A stretch of DNA of 64,000 nucleotides from an uncultured bacterium (GTDB taxonomy: Bacteria; Bacteroidota; Bacteroidia; Bacteroidales; Muribaculaceae). Each line of letters begins with the position of its first letter. The stretch's first letter is position 1. This document shows positions 43,578 to 52,639 of this stretch, piece after piece. Under the pieces are notes generated by a model. The model ran no database searches, was not told the origin of the DNA, and saw only the letters and a program-made list of their open reading frames with translations. The stretch is from positions 36,738 to 100,737 of the forward strand of contig CAJMNI010000005.1 of assembly GCA_905214735.1 (NCBI GenBank), written 5' to 3'. A program made the translations under genes and the position numbers.

Positions 43578-44030
43578 ATGAAAGCTGATCAGGTAAATAT
43601 AAAGAATAAAAGGGCTCGGTTTGACTATGACATCACCGATACCTATGTGGCCGGCATCGTATTGACCGGTACGGAGATCAAGTCTATCCGCGACGGAAAG
43701 GCTTCGCTCGTCGATACCTATTGCATCGTCGAGAACGGCGAGGTATGGGTGAAGGGAATGAACATATCCGAATATTTCTACGGTTCATATAATAATCATG
43801 TGGCGCGACGCGACCGTAAGCTTCTTCTCAACCGCAAGGAGATTCAGAAGATAGCCAAGGCTGCGGAAGATCCGGGTTATACGATCGTGCCGATGAGGGT
43901 CTTCATCAACGAGCGCGGACTTGCCAAGATGATGATAGGTGTGGGTCGGGGAAAGAAACAGTATGACAAGCGACAGTCGATCCGTGAGCGTGAGGATAAA
44001 CGCTCGATCGACAGAATGTTCAAGAAATAA
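43578..44030 (+). CDS. smpB: SsrA-binding protein SmpB
   Basis: Binds tmRNA and delivers it to stalled ribosomes. The 150-residue protein shows the OB-fold start NKRARFDYDITDTYVAGIVLTGTEIKSIRDGKASL, the conserved FINERGLAKMMIGVGRGKKQYDKRQ and a basic tail DKRSIDRMFKK. The length is normal. tmRNA itself is not in the window. A U32 peptidase gene follows after 11 bases. Confidence 0.96.
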   Translation: MKADQVNIKNKRARFDYDITDTYVAGIVLTGTEIKSIRDGKASLVDTYCIVENGEVWVKGMNISEYFYGSYNNHVARRDRKLLLNRKEIQKIAKAAEDPGYTIVPMRVFINERGLAKMMIGVGRGKKQYDKRQSIREREDKRSIDRMFKK

Positions 44031-44041
44031 CGGGGACTGAG

Positions 44042-45991
44042 ATGCAAGATAAGATCCGCAGTCTGGAACTGTTGGCACCTGCTGCCGACAAGGATGTGGC
44101 GCGTGAGGCGATTCTTCATGGCGCCGATGCCGTATATATGGGCGGCCCGTCGCACGGTGCACGCCGCAAGGCATCCAATTCAATCGAGGATATCCGCTCC
44201 ACTGTGGAGTTTGCGCATCGCTATCGCGCCCGGGTATATGTCACGGTAAACACTCTCGTCTATGAGAATGAATTAAAGGATGTGGAGAATCTCGTCTGGG
44301 ATCTTTATCGCGCTGGCGTTGATGCGTTGATTGTGCAGGATATGTCACTTCTGCGCATGAAACTTCCGCCGATAGCGCTGCATGCCAGTACGCAGTGCGA
44401 CACGCACACGCCGCAGAAGGCCCGTTTTCTGGAGGATGTCGGTTTTTCGCAGATTGTTCTTGCGCGAGAACTTTCGCTTGATGAAATCAGGGAAGTGTGC
44501 GGGGCGGTGACCGTACCGGTGGAATGTTTTGTCCACGGAGCATTGTGCGTGAGCTATTCCGGCCGGTGCGGGGCGAGTCAGATGTCACTCGGTCGTTCGG
44601 CCAATCGTGGCGAGTGTGCGCAGATGTGCCGTCTTCCCTATACGCTTGTTAACGGCGAGGGGAAAGTGATTGAACGCGATAAATACCTTCTTTCGTTGCG
44701 CGATTTCAAAGCCTTAGCATTTCTCGAGGAGATGATCGAGGCGGGTGTGTCATCGTTCAAGATTGAGGGACGCCTTAAGGATGCCGCCTATGTTAAGAAT
44801 GTGACGGCAGCCTATCGCAGGAGAATCGATGAGGTGATCGCTGCGAATCCCGGCAAATACCGCCGTTCATCTTTCGGAGAGAGCGAGATCAGTTTCACCC
44901 CCTGCTTATCGAAAAGTTTCAACAGAGGTTTTACGGATTATTTCCTGCATGGGCGCCGGCCGGTGAGCATGGCGTCGCTTCTCACACCGAAGTCGATGGG
45001 TGAGGAGATTGAGAATGTCGGTGAACTGAACAATGGCGACGGGATCAGTTTCTTCAACGATCGGGGTGAGTATGAGGGAGTAGGGGTGAATCGCGTGTCT
45101 AACGGTCGCATAATCAGCTCACGCCGTTTCTCGCTACCCAAAGGAGTGACAATTCACCGCACGTTCGACCGCCGCTGGCAGACGCTTATGGCCGGCGACA
45201 CGGCCGTCCGCACCATAGCTGTTGATATAGAGATCGATGAGACGGGAGTTACGGCGCACGATGAACGGGATGTGGAGGTGCGTTTGCCGCTTGATGTCGA
45301 AAAGATGGAGGCTAAAAAGAGATTGAATCCCGAACCGATATTTGCGAAACTTGGTAATACAGTTTATCGTCTCCGCAGTTTTGAAAATAATCTGAATGTG
45401 GATACGTTTATCCCTGCCTCGCAACTCACGGCACTCCGCCGCCGGCTTATTGAAGCACTTGACGAGGCGAACGAGGCGACGTATCCGTTCGACCGCCGTC
45501 GCAGTGAACAACTCGATGCGAAATATCCTCAGAGTAGGCTTGACCAGCGTGACAATGTCGCCAATTCATTGGCAGAGAGTTTCTATCGCGACCACGGCGT
45601 AACTTCTATACCGAAGGCATTGGAGGTTGATCCCTCCGGCAAATCCCTACGAGAAACTGATAAAACTGTTTCCGGAGTGAAGAAAGAAGGAACCAGGGAA
45701 GAAGTTGTTGAAGGTAAATGTATTGATGAAGAGGAGATTAGAAGAGATGGCGCTGGGAGAGTAGGGGATAAACGTGCGGTTAATAAGCGAGATTCGGAGT
45801 TTGTAGAGGTAATGACAACGCGCTATTGCATGCGCCGGGAACTCGGCGTTTGTCTGCGAGATCCGAAAGTCAGTCAGGAGCGTAGGAAACGTTACAGCCA
45901 ACCGCTCACCATAACAACAGGCCCACATAGATTTCAGCTCGATTTTGATTGCGCCCGTTGCGAAATGCGAGTCCTAAAACCAACAAAATAG
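44042..45991 (+). CDS. U32 family peptidase/tRNA-rRNA hydroxylation protein
   Basis: A 649-residue protein of the YhbU/TrhP/RlhA class, whose members hydroxylate RNA bases rather than degrade collagen. Residues 1-280 form the U32 core (SLELLAPAADKDVAREAILHGADAVYMGG) with the PROSITE-type signature VECFVHGALCVSYSGRCGASQMS near residue 160. The C-terminal collagenase-like domain follows from about 380. Four cysteines at the end (YCMRRELGVCLRDPK and FDCARCEMRVL) likely bind a metal or cluster. Between about residues 535 and 590 lies a charged linker (TDKTVSGVKKEGTREEVVEG and onward) absent from usual family members. A GC hairpin follows the stop. Confidence 0.9.
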   Translation: MQDKIRSLELLAPAADKDVAREAILHGADAVYMGGPSHGARRKASNSIEDIRSTVEFAHRYRARVYVTVNTLVYENELKDVENLVWDLYRAGVDALIVQDMSLLRMKLPPIALHASTQCDTHTPQKARFLEDVGFSQIVLARELSLDEIREVCGAVTVPVECFVHGALCVSYSGRCGASQMSLGRSANRGECAQMCRLPYTLVNGEGKVIERDKYLLSLRDFKALAFLEEMIEAGVSSFKIEGRLKDAAYVKNVTAAYRRRIDEVIAANPGKYRRSSFGESEISFTPCLSKSFNRGFTDYFLHGRRPVSMASLLTPKSMGEEIENVGELNNGDGISFFNDRGEYEGVGVNRVSNGRIISSRRFSLPKGVTIHRTFDRRWQTLMAGDTAVRTIAVDIEIDETGVTAHDERDVEVRLPLDVEKMEAKKRLNPEPIFAKLGNTVYRLRSFENNLNVDTFIPASQLTALRRRLIEALDEANEATYPFDRRRSEQLDAKYPQSRLDQRDNVANSLAESFYRDHGVTSIPKALEVDPSGKSLRETDKTVSGVKKEGTREEVVEGKCIDEEEIRRDGAGRVGDKRAVNKRDSEFVEVMTTRYCMRRELGVCLRDPKVSQERRKRYSQPLTITTGPHRFQLDFDCARCEMRVLKPTK

Positions 45992-46017
45992 CCGGTACGC
46001 CTGCAGGGCGCACCGGC
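45991..46017 (+). other. GC-rich hairpin after the U32 gene
   Basis: GCCGGTACGCC pairs imperfectly with GGGCGCACCGGC, starting at the stop codon. No T-run follows, so it may protect the 3' end or pause transcription rather than end it. Confidence 0.45.
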
Positions 46018-46085
46018 AAATCAAGTCCGCTGTATGAATGGATCGTATATGCTGTATGGATGCACGGCTCGTGCGCCCGCGGTGC

Positions 46086-46201
46086 AAGGGGCGCAATACA
46101 TTGCGCCTGGGCAGACCATCCAAACATAACGCGCGTAAAATAAACAACTTAATCCCTATATGAAATAAAAAAACGGCGCCGAGGCGCCGTTGTTTTATTT
46201 C
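46086..46201 (+). repeat. Composite 115-bp extragenic repeat, left copy
   Basis: This stretch aligns over its length with the reverse complement of 52026-52140. It starts with AAGGGGCGCAATACATTGCG, has a similar AT-rich middle (CATAA..TAAAATAAA) and ends with the hairpin ACGGCGCCGAGGCGCCGT. Two internal dyads mark it as a structured extragenic element. Confidence 0.75.
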
Positions 46202-46207
46202 ATATAG
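46157..46207. terminator. Strong bidirectional terminator
   Basis: CTATATGAAATAAAA and its complement flank a GC stem ACGGCGCC-GAG-GCGCCGT with T- and A-runs on each side. It separates the U32 gene from the convergent BspA-like gene and forms the end of the left composite repeat. Confidence 0.75.
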
Positions 46208-46250
46208 ATTGGGCGGCAGGAGCTATCCGACCGCCCAGGATTTGGGTGAA

Positions 46251-48323
46251 TTAAATTGCGAGCTTTTTGGCGAGCTTGCCCTGGCGGATGATGTAGAGGC
46301 CGGAGGGGAGGTTGCGGACGTCTCTGCCTAACAACATTCCCTGCATATTGTAGACTTCTACAGGGGCGTTGAAGTCGATCTCGCCGTTACCATTATCTTT
46401 CTTGCTGTCGCTTATGATCGACTCCACGGCTGACTCGCCGCCGTTGACTTTTACTTCGTGCGCAGGTCCTTCGTAATAGAGAGTTTCGGCGATGATGTTG
46501 CAGGAGTATTGCAAGCCACCCTCTTCCTCAGGATCAACGTCAGCCGGGCCGCGGTGGATGGTCACAAGGCCATTGTGGTCTACCGTGGCGACATCCGGAT
46601 TCGTTGACCGCCAGAAGATATACGGCAGGCTGACATACTCCGGAACCAGTTTGGCTTCGAGCTGGAACGTGTCACCGGCGTTCCCTTCAATCTCCTCTGT
46701 GTTGATCTCCATATCCGTCGGTTCGATCATTTTAAAGTAATTCTCAAAATTAGACCAGTCATCAGGCCACGGTTCTTCTCTGCCACATTCCCAGTCTTTG
46801 TAATATTTTTTATAAGCTGATATTGTGGACCGTCCCTGGAGATAAAGGTCTGAATGTTCGACGTCTCCCAACGCCCATTTATCCATATCAGGCGGGGTTT
46901 GGGCGGTGATATAATATTCTGGTAGCCGGTCTACGTCGAACGCACTACTCTCAATTTTTTTTACGTTCGAACCCATGATGACCTTATCGATATCCCACGA
47001 TAAAGACTCGTCAATGGGGTGACTGTTGGCAAATGCCAACTCTCCAATTTCCTCCACGGCCGGAGGCAGGACAACTTCCTTAAGTTTTACACAGTTAAGA
47101 AAAGAGCCCCACCCTATAGTACGAACCGAACTGCCTAATGTCACCGATTCCAGATTTCTGCAATCGTTGAATCCACATACAATTTCGACTGAGTTCGGAA
47201 TAACAACCGATGTCAGGCTTGTGCAGTTCATAAATGCGCTAATATATATTGCCTTAAGTCTGTCAGGAAAAGTGACTGACTTCAGATTGACGCAGTCACT
47301 GAAAGCACCTCCCTGTATAGTATCGAGACTTTCCGGAAATCTGAACTGTTCAATGTTCGTGCACCCCCTGAATGCACATCCACCTATGACACGAAGCGAA
47401 TCGTTGGCGTCAATGTTTGAAAGCATTGTACATCCTTCGAATGCACCGTAACCGATAGTGGAACTGTCTATCTTAACCGATTCAAGGCCTGTGCAATCAT
47501 GGAATATATATTTCCCGAATGTTTCCACAGATTCAGGAATAGTAACCGATGTCAGGCTCACGCATTTTTCAAAGGCGCTCTCGCCAATCTCATGAATAGT
47601 ATTGCCAAGCGTTAGGGATGCCAAGTTATTACAGCCTGAAAAAGCTTCTTTGCCTATAGTCTGAATAGAGTTCCCAAGAGTCAGAGATGTCAAATTATTA
47701 CAGTCTGAAAAAGCTCCTTCTCCAATCTCCTGAATAGAGTTCCCAAGAGTCAGAGATGTCAATTCACTGCAGCCCGAAAAAGCTTCTTTGCCGATAGTCT
47801 GAACTGAGTTCCCGATTATAACAGTGCTGAGATTGCTACAATGCCAAAATGCAGATTCTCCAATTTTTTGAAAAGTTTCATACACATCTTCCGAGCCGAT
47901 AGTTACCGATTCAAGATTACTCAATTCAAAAGCGGCTTCATCGATAGTCAGGACTGAACTTGGGATGATGACCGATTTCAGACTTTTGGTGTAATAAAAG
48001 GCATATTTGCCAATAGCTGTAACTGAATTAGGTATGGTAACCGACGTAAGGTCGCTTTTTCGAAATGAACAGTAGCCGATTGCAATGACTGTATATTCAG
48101 TGTCTCCATTTTTAGCTTTTTCGGGAATTATCAGTTCCCCGCTGATATTTTGGCTTTCGTCAGAATAGCCATATGCTTTTGTTCTGCAAGTTTTTGCATC
48201 TTCATCAAGGATGGTATACGTCACCGTCTGGCCTTCATATTCATAAGTAAAGTCAGTAAAGTCGCGGGATGTGCCGGTTGTTGCAATCAGCATCCCAAGA
48301 GCAATAAGGATCAGTTTCTTCAT
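46251..48323 (-). CDS. BspA-like leucine-rich repeat surface protein with sorting tail
   Basis: Starting at 48323 gives about 690 residues. MKKLILIALGMLIATTGTSRD is a signal peptide. Residues about 30-480 carry many LRR_5-type repeats of 22-23 residues (pattern L-SVTIPNSV-TIGxxAFxxC). Residues about 540-620 hold a Big_2-like module (EIEGNAGDTFQLEAKLVPEYVSLP, RSTNPDVATVDHNGLVTI). The last 35 residues (VEVYNMQGMLLGRDVRNLPSGLYIIRQGKLAKKLAI) are a type IX-like sorting domain. It is likely a surface adhesin. Four repeats are nearly identical at DNA level. It lies in an AT-richer block bounded by inverted 115-bp repeats. Confidence 0.87.
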   Translation of the reverse strand: MKKLILIALGMLIATTGTSRDFTDFTYEYEGQTVTYTILDEDAKTCRTKAYGYSDESQNISGELIIPEKAKNGDTEYTVIAIGYCSFRKSDLTSVTIPNSVTAIGKYAFYYTKSLKSVIIPSSVLTIDEAAFELSNLESVTIGSEDVYETFQKIGESAFWHCSNLSTVIIGNSVQTIGKEAFSGCSELTSLTLGNSIQEIGEGAFSDCNNLTSLTLGNSIQTIGKEAFSGCNNLASLTLGNTIHEIGESAFEKCVSLTSVTIPESVETFGKYIFHDCTGLESVKIDSSTIGYGAFEGCTMLSNIDANDSLRVIGGCAFRGCTNIEQFRFPESLDTIQGGAFSDCVNLKSVTFPDRLKAIYISAFMNCTSLTSVVIPNSVEIVCGFNDCRNLESVTLGSSVRTIGWGSFLNCVKLKEVVLPPAVEEIGELAFANSHPIDESLSWDIDKVIMGSNVKKIESSAFDVDRLPEYYITAQTPPDMDKWALGDVEHSDLYLQGRSTISAYKKYYKDWECGREEPWPDDWSNFENYFKMIEPTDMEINTEEIEGNAGDTFQLEAKLVPEYVSLPYIFWRSTNPDVATVDHNGLVTIHRGPADVDPEEEGGLQYSCNIIAETLYYEGPAHEVKVNGGESAVESIISDSKKDNGNGEIDFNAPVEVYNMQGMLLGRDVRNLPSGLYIIRQGKLAKKLAI
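47577..47852 (-). repeat. In-frame 69-bp tandem repeats inside the BspA-like gene
   Basis: Four 69-base units (starts 47577, 47646, 47715, 47784) encode 23-residue LRRs. The middle two share long identical runs, for example GAATAGAGTTCCCAAGAGTC. In-frame copy-number change is plausible. Confidence 0.75.
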
Positions 48324-48462
48324 AATCATTGGTTTTATGTATCTACACAAAAATAGTGTTTAATCGATCTAAAATCAACGTGAGAGGTGAAAAAATGCAT
48401 TGAAATTAGCACATTTAATAATATTTAACATAGCACTGCAAGGATTCCGCAGTCATTCCTGT

Positions 48463-48470
48463 TAACTTTG
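48463..48470 (+). promoter_or_regulatory. -7 promoter box of the glycosidase-like gene pair
   Basis: TAACTTTG matches TAnnTTTG and lies about 50 bases before the TTG start at 48522. No good -33 element is seen. Confidence 0.5.
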
Positions 48471-48521
48471 CATCGTCAATAAAAAATATTGAACACTCAA
48501 CAAACTTAAAATTTAATCATT

Positions 48522-50150
48522 TTGCAAGAAGATTTAAAACCAACCACTTATTTCCTGCCAGGGAATGCTAACCCGACTGGATCCTCGTTTCCAGTTATTG
48601 CTTATAACAACTTTGTCTTTTTCAAAGACAGCAATTCAGGGACGACTGCTGACGAGGGTCGAGACGAGGTAGACGACATTTTGACCACAATTAAGAACTG
48701 CGGTTTCAATGCCACCATTTGGAGCCCTGAGGAGATCAACGGAACTTACTGGGAAAACCTGATCACGAAGTACTACAACAAGGCAAGCGGTAATCAACTG
48801 CCGACAATTCTGGAGATCCCGGATATCGCGCCAGTCGTGACCCAGAAGCTCGTTCAGATCAGTGGAGGGGCACTCTCTCTTGGAGGCAGGCCTACTGGTC
48901 CTATGTTCGGGCCTGAACCCATGCATTACGACAACCCGACATCTGAAGAATATGCCGAGATTCTCAACCGCGACGCCGGTAATGCCAACCTATGGGGATA
49001 TCTCCTTAAGAATAAGCCAAAGTTTGCCAACTGGGGCTATGACTTTGTCACCATGCCCACAGGTATGCAAGATCTGCAGGAAGCCTACAGGATATTCATG
49101 CAGAACAATAACGCGCATGTGGCCTTCTTCAATCTTGCAGCGGAGAGAACAGCAGAGAATATCGGAGATGAATTAACTGCTCCCGATTTAGGAAAAAACG
49201 ATAGAGAACGATATGAACTCTACCTGAGCGAGATACAGGAAAAGTTCACTCCTCAGCTGATGTCAGTTGATCTGAGTCCTATAATTGCAGCAGGCGACGA
49301 CCCTACAAATAGGATCAAATGGGATTATTACTTTACTCTTGAGGCCATCGGCAACGTTTCAAAGGTTACAAAAGTGCCGTTCTGGCTCAATATCCTTTGC
49401 AGCCAATATACCGTTTATGATGTAACTGAGCAGGATGGGACAGATGACAGCAGCTCGACGCCCGTAGTTAAGGAGAAATATCCTGTAGTTACTGAAGGGA
49501 TGCTTCGTTATCAGGCTCTGACGGCCATCGCTCACGGAATTCAGGGACTTGTGTTCGGAAGTTATGCCCCGTTCACTGACGAGTATAACGAGTCAAATGA
49601 ATTGATAAAGGAATTTGGAATCGCACCGGTTGACCGCAACGGCCATACCACAATAGTGTGGAGAAGGTGCAGGGCCGTGATTCCGGAAATCAAGGCATTC
49701 GGACAAAAGCTTCTCGGCTTCCACTTCAACAAAGCCATGCATGTATACGGGCCTGCCTTAAACAAAATCTACTATCCTAATGCGCAGGTGGTTAACGTTT
49801 TTTTTAAACTAACAAATAGATTTGTCGGAAAGTGTGGCTGTGTAATTGGTGCTTCTTCCGATGCAGAAAATGGGAAGGGGTTTGTAATTACAGATCTAAG
49901 CAAAAAAACCGGAGAGAATACAGAAGAACATTATGTTGCGGTTGTCAGCCATGATTTCGAAAATGGGCAGAAAATCCGTCTTACACTCTCGCCATCTTTG
50001 AGAATGACCGTTATAGAATACGATAAGGATAACGGAATTCTTAAAGAAACACGTATCTTGCCTAATAGCGGTGGGGCAAGTACCGCCTCAGGTATACCCA
50101 TTACGACGACGCTGAAACCTGGCGGCATGCTTCTGATCAAATATAATTGA
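48522..50150 (+). CDS. Glycosidase-like TIM-barrel protein, paralogue 1 (acidic motif lost)
   Basis: A 542-residue protein that appears to start with TTG at 48522, since an in-frame TAA lies 15 bases upstream and no ATG precedes the conserved FPVIAYNN region. It is a paralogue of the next gene: shared stretches are PVIAYN, ECGF/NCGFNxTIW, EYAEILN, LWGY, LQEAYR, EGMLRYQALTAIAHGIQGLVF and PGGMLLIKYN. The clan GH-A-like layout (a beta-barrel with C-terminal beta domain) is inferred. Where the neighbour has MDEPGFDSW this copy has KNKPKFANW, so the likely acid/base residues are gone. No signal peptide is present. It is possibly a binding protein or an inactive partner. Confidence 0.65.
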   Translation: MQEDLKPTTYFLPGNANPTGSSFPVIAYNNFVFFKDSNSGTTADEGRDEVDDILTTIKNCGFNATIWSPEEINGTYWENLITKYYNKASGNQLPTILEIPDIAPVVTQKLVQISGGALSLGGRPTGPMFGPEPMHYDNPTSEEYAEILNRDAGNANLWGYLLKNKPKFANWGYDFVTMPTGMQDLQEAYRIFMQNNNAHVAFFNLAAERTAENIGDELTAPDLGKNDRERYELYLSEIQEKFTPQLMSVDLSPIIAAGDDPTNRIKWDYYFTLEAIGNVSKVTKVPFWLNILCSQYTVYDVTEQDGTDDSSSTPVVKEKYPVVTEGMLRYQALTAIAHGIQGLVFGSYAPFTDEYNESNELIKEFGIAPVDRNGHTTIVWRRCRAVIPEIKAFGQKLLGFHFNKAMHVYGPALNKIYYPNAQVVNVFFKLTNRFVGKCGCVIGASSDAENGKGFVITDLSKKTGENTEEHYVAVVSHDFENGQKIRLTLSPSLRMTVIEYDKDNGILKETRILPNSGGASTASGIPITTTLKPGGMLLIKYN

Positions 50151-50234
50151 TCGGAGATTGCACTCAAACGTGAAGCTTTTTAAAAGAAGACACTATTACA
50201 TATATAAAAACAAACGAAAATAAAAGAATATATT

Positions 50235-51836
50235 ATGAGCAATCTCAATATACCAAGATTTCCTGCCTACACAAACCCGACAGGAAATGAATACCCCGTG
50301 ATCGCATATAACATTCACCTCTTTAAGAAGAAAGGAGACCCTGAGGATTCAAAGAAACCATCTTCAGAGGCAAAAACCGATGTGGATGAGTTTCTTAGCA
50401 ACATCAAGGAATGTGGTTTCAATGGAACCATCTGGACTCCGGCAAACATTACGGAAGAGTATTATATAAATTTGATAAGCTATTATTATCAATCTTCAGC
50501 GGCCCTCGGATTACGCACCACACTGAATATTGCTAACAGTATGCCCAGAGTATGTCAGAAAACTAAAGTGGTAGATCCGGTAACTAATAAGACTATTCCT
50601 GTAGACGGGATCTCCTTTGGCAGTCCAAAAGGTCTAAACATGGAAGAATATGCAAAAATTCTTAATCTGAATGCGGATGAAAAGAATCTCTGGGGATACA
50701 AGATAATGGATGAGCCGGGATTTGATTCATGGGCTCACATAGTAGCACCTCCAGGAACATGCGATCTCCCTGAAGCCTACCGCACATATCTTAAGAATCC
50801 CAACGGGCACGTTGCAATGGTTACTCTTGTAGTGGCAACATCTGCAACTTATTTAGGCCAGAAGATGCACGACGCGTCACCGACTCACAGGGTAAGATAT
50901 GAGAATTACCTTGAGGCAATTCGGAAAAAGTTGTCTCCCAAGGCACTGTCGATGGACATCTATCCTGTTATTGCCAAGATGCCGAAATCGACAACATTTT
51001 ACATCAAATATGATTATTACAGTTTGCTGGAAGTCATCGGAGAGTTCTCGAGTAAACATGACATTCCCTGCTGGCTGTATATTTTGAGCAACCAACATAG
51101 TTTTTATGAGAACTCTGAAACCGCGATATCTCTGAGAGCCACTTATCCCTATATTACCGAGGGATTGCTGAGGTTTCAGGCCATGACCGCATTGGCTTAC
51201 GGCTTTCAGGGCATTGTTTTCTGGACATACGGTTTGCCTAAAGGCCCTGCTAATTATTCAGAGTTATACGGCAATTTGGACGCCCCCCTCGATGCAGCCG
51301 GCAAGCCAACGAAAGTATGGTATTATTGCCAGTCGGTGAATACTGAAATCAAAGAGTTCGGAGCTTATTTCTTAGGAACTAAATTTCAGAAGGCACTACA
51401 TGTATATGGAGCAGTTGACAATGTAATCGAAACAAACGGCTCCGAATTCCCGGAAACGACAAATTTCGAGAAAAAAGAAGAGGGCAATTCGGAAGGCAAT
51501 TCGGAAGGCGATTGCATCACTGCCGAGTGCATCACTAAAGCCACGGCAAAAGGAAAGGGCTTTGTTATCACATATCTTACCAAAGACAATGAAAAGTACG
51601 CTGCCATTGTCAGCCATGATTACGAAGATCCTCAGGATATCGAGCTTACCATACCGTCCGCTTACAATCCGGTCATTTATAAGTATGACTTCAAGTATCA
51701 GAAAGGCTCCGAATATTACTATGATAGCAAGGAATTTACAGGACCGGTAAGTCTTGAGGCGAATTCCGGGACAGATGTGGTAATAAAGGAAACACTGCCG
51801 CCCGGCGGATTGCTCCTTATTAAATACACAGACTGA
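50235..51836 (+). CDS. Glycosidase-like TIM-barrel protein, paralogue 2
   Basis: A 533-residue protein with ATG start. The fold resembles GH42/agarase-like clan-A glycoside hydrolases: an early strand PVIAYNIHLF, WGYKIMDEPGFDSW (candidate catalytic Asp-Glu near residue 158), a middle TIM-barrel region, LRFQAMTALAYGFQGIVFWTYG (a late barrel strand), and a C-terminal beta domain ending PPGGLLLIKYTD. A low-complexity insert EGNSEGNSEGD lies near residue 420. There is no signal peptide, unusual for a gut polysaccharide enzyme. It follows paralogue 1 by 84 bases. A substrate cannot be assigned. Confidence 0.65.
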   Translation: MSNLNIPRFPAYTNPTGNEYPVIAYNIHLFKKKGDPEDSKKPSSEAKTDVDEFLSNIKECGFNGTIWTPANITEEYYINLISYYYQSSAALGLRTTLNIANSMPRVCQKTKVVDPVTNKTIPVDGISFGSPKGLNMEEYAKILNLNADEKNLWGYKIMDEPGFDSWAHIVAPPGTCDLPEAYRTYLKNPNGHVAMVTLVVATSATYLGQKMHDASPTHRVRYENYLEAIRKKLSPKALSMDIYPVIAKMPKSTTFYIKYDYYSLLEVIGEFSSKHDIPCWLYILSNQHSFYENSETAISLRATYPYITEGLLRFQAMTALAYGFQGIVFWTYGLPKGPANYSELYGNLDAPLDAAGKPTKVWYYCQSVNTEIKEFGAYFLGTKFQKALHVYGAVDNVIETNGSEFPETTNFEKKEEGNSEGNSEGDCITAECITKATAKGKGFVITYLTKDNEKYAAIVSHDYEDPQDIELTIPSAYNPVIYKYDFKYQKGSEYYYDSKEFTGPVSLEANSGTDVVIKETLPPGGLLLIKYTD

Positions 51837-51886
51837 TTCATAGCATTAGCTTAGAACTTGCATCCTCAAGTTACTTGATTTAAAGG

Positions 51887-51930
51887 GAACGCATCAATCG
51901 TCGATTAGCGATGGTTGATGCGTTCTGTCT
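51887..51930 (+). terminator. Probable terminator after paralogue 2
   Basis: An 11-bp stem GAACGCATCAA/TTGATGCGTTC, extended by TCG/CGA, is followed by TGTCTTG, a weak T-run. Confidence 0.5.
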
Positions 51931-52025
51931 TGTTCCGCTTCTATTCTTTTTTCTTCGCGCAAACAACGGCAAGACTAATAAATCATCAAGGACTGTTTCT
52001 AAACATTCAAGCCCAATCAAAAAGA

Positions 52026-52140
52026 AGTAAAGAACGGTGCCTCGGCGCCGTCCTTTATTTTGGAGTTGGGGATTTAAATTATTTATTTTATGCAACTTAT
52101 GTATGACCGGCCTGTCTGGGCGCAATGTATTGCGCCCCTT
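52026..52140 (-). repeat. Composite 115-bp extragenic repeat, right copy (inverted)
   Basis: The reverse complement aligns with 46086-46201: AAGGGGCGCAATACATTGCG at one end, an AT-rich middle, and a GGCGCCGAGGC hairpin at the other. The two copies bracket the BspA-like gene and the glycosidase-like pair. Confidence 0.75.
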
Positions 52141-52192
52141 CTGCTGGCCAGACGGACGGACGCGCGAGTCGCAGCGGTCATGCTGGCGGGGT

Positions 52193-52597
52193 TTAGGGAG
52201 TTTGGGTGGCTGCGGTGTCGGTGGGGATGGAGTCGGTGGGGTGGGTTTTGGAAAGCTTGCGAAGGAGGGTGTCACGCAGATTGATGAATTTCATTGTCAT
52301 CATGGTAAGCGTGTCGTTTTCCCCTTCCGAGATTTTCAGTGCCGCCTCCGGAGAGTATTCAGCATTTACTTTGGTGATGTCGTTGTCCAACGCCTTGTCG
52401 AGTCTCAATACCGTTGCTGAATCGCGCGCTTGCTTGAGACTGTCGGTGTAATGCTTTAGCAGCGTGAGACTGCGGGTATATAGCTCCCTGCTCTCAACCC
52501 TGATATCCTGACTGTTGTCCTTCCGGCACGATGTCAGCGAGAAAACTATCGCCATTATCAGACCGGCAGGCAGTATGGTCAATACGTTTATTTTCAT
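52193..52597 (-). CDS. Small putative lipoprotein
   Basis: A 134-residue protein with an N-terminal hydrophobic segment and lipobox-like FSLTSC (cysteine near residue 24), then a charged helical region (ELYTRSLTLLKHYTDSLKQARDSATVLRLDKALDNDITKVN) and a Thr/Pro-rich tail (TDSIPTDTAATQTP). It resembles no family I can name. Probably anchored in the outer or inner membrane. It lies alone between uvrA and the extragenic repeat. Confidence 0.65.
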   Translation of the reverse strand: MKINVLTILPAGLIMAIVFSLTSCRKDNSQDIRVESRELYTRSLTLLKHYTDSLKQARDSATVLRLDKALDNDITKVNAEYSPEAALKISEGENDTLTMMTMKFINLRDTLLRKLSKTHPTDSIPTDTAATQTP

Positions 52598-52639
52598 GTT
52601 TGTGTAGTTGATGCGTTGTGTGAATCAGCTTATTATATA

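Larger units (their letters stand above)
51837..52192. other. Intergenic region after the glycosidase-like pair
   Basis: It holds a hairpin at 51887-51925 (GAACGCATCAA with TTGATGCGTTC), a plausible terminator for the pair, and the right copy of the composite extragenic repeat. No ORF is convincing. Confidence 0.55.
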
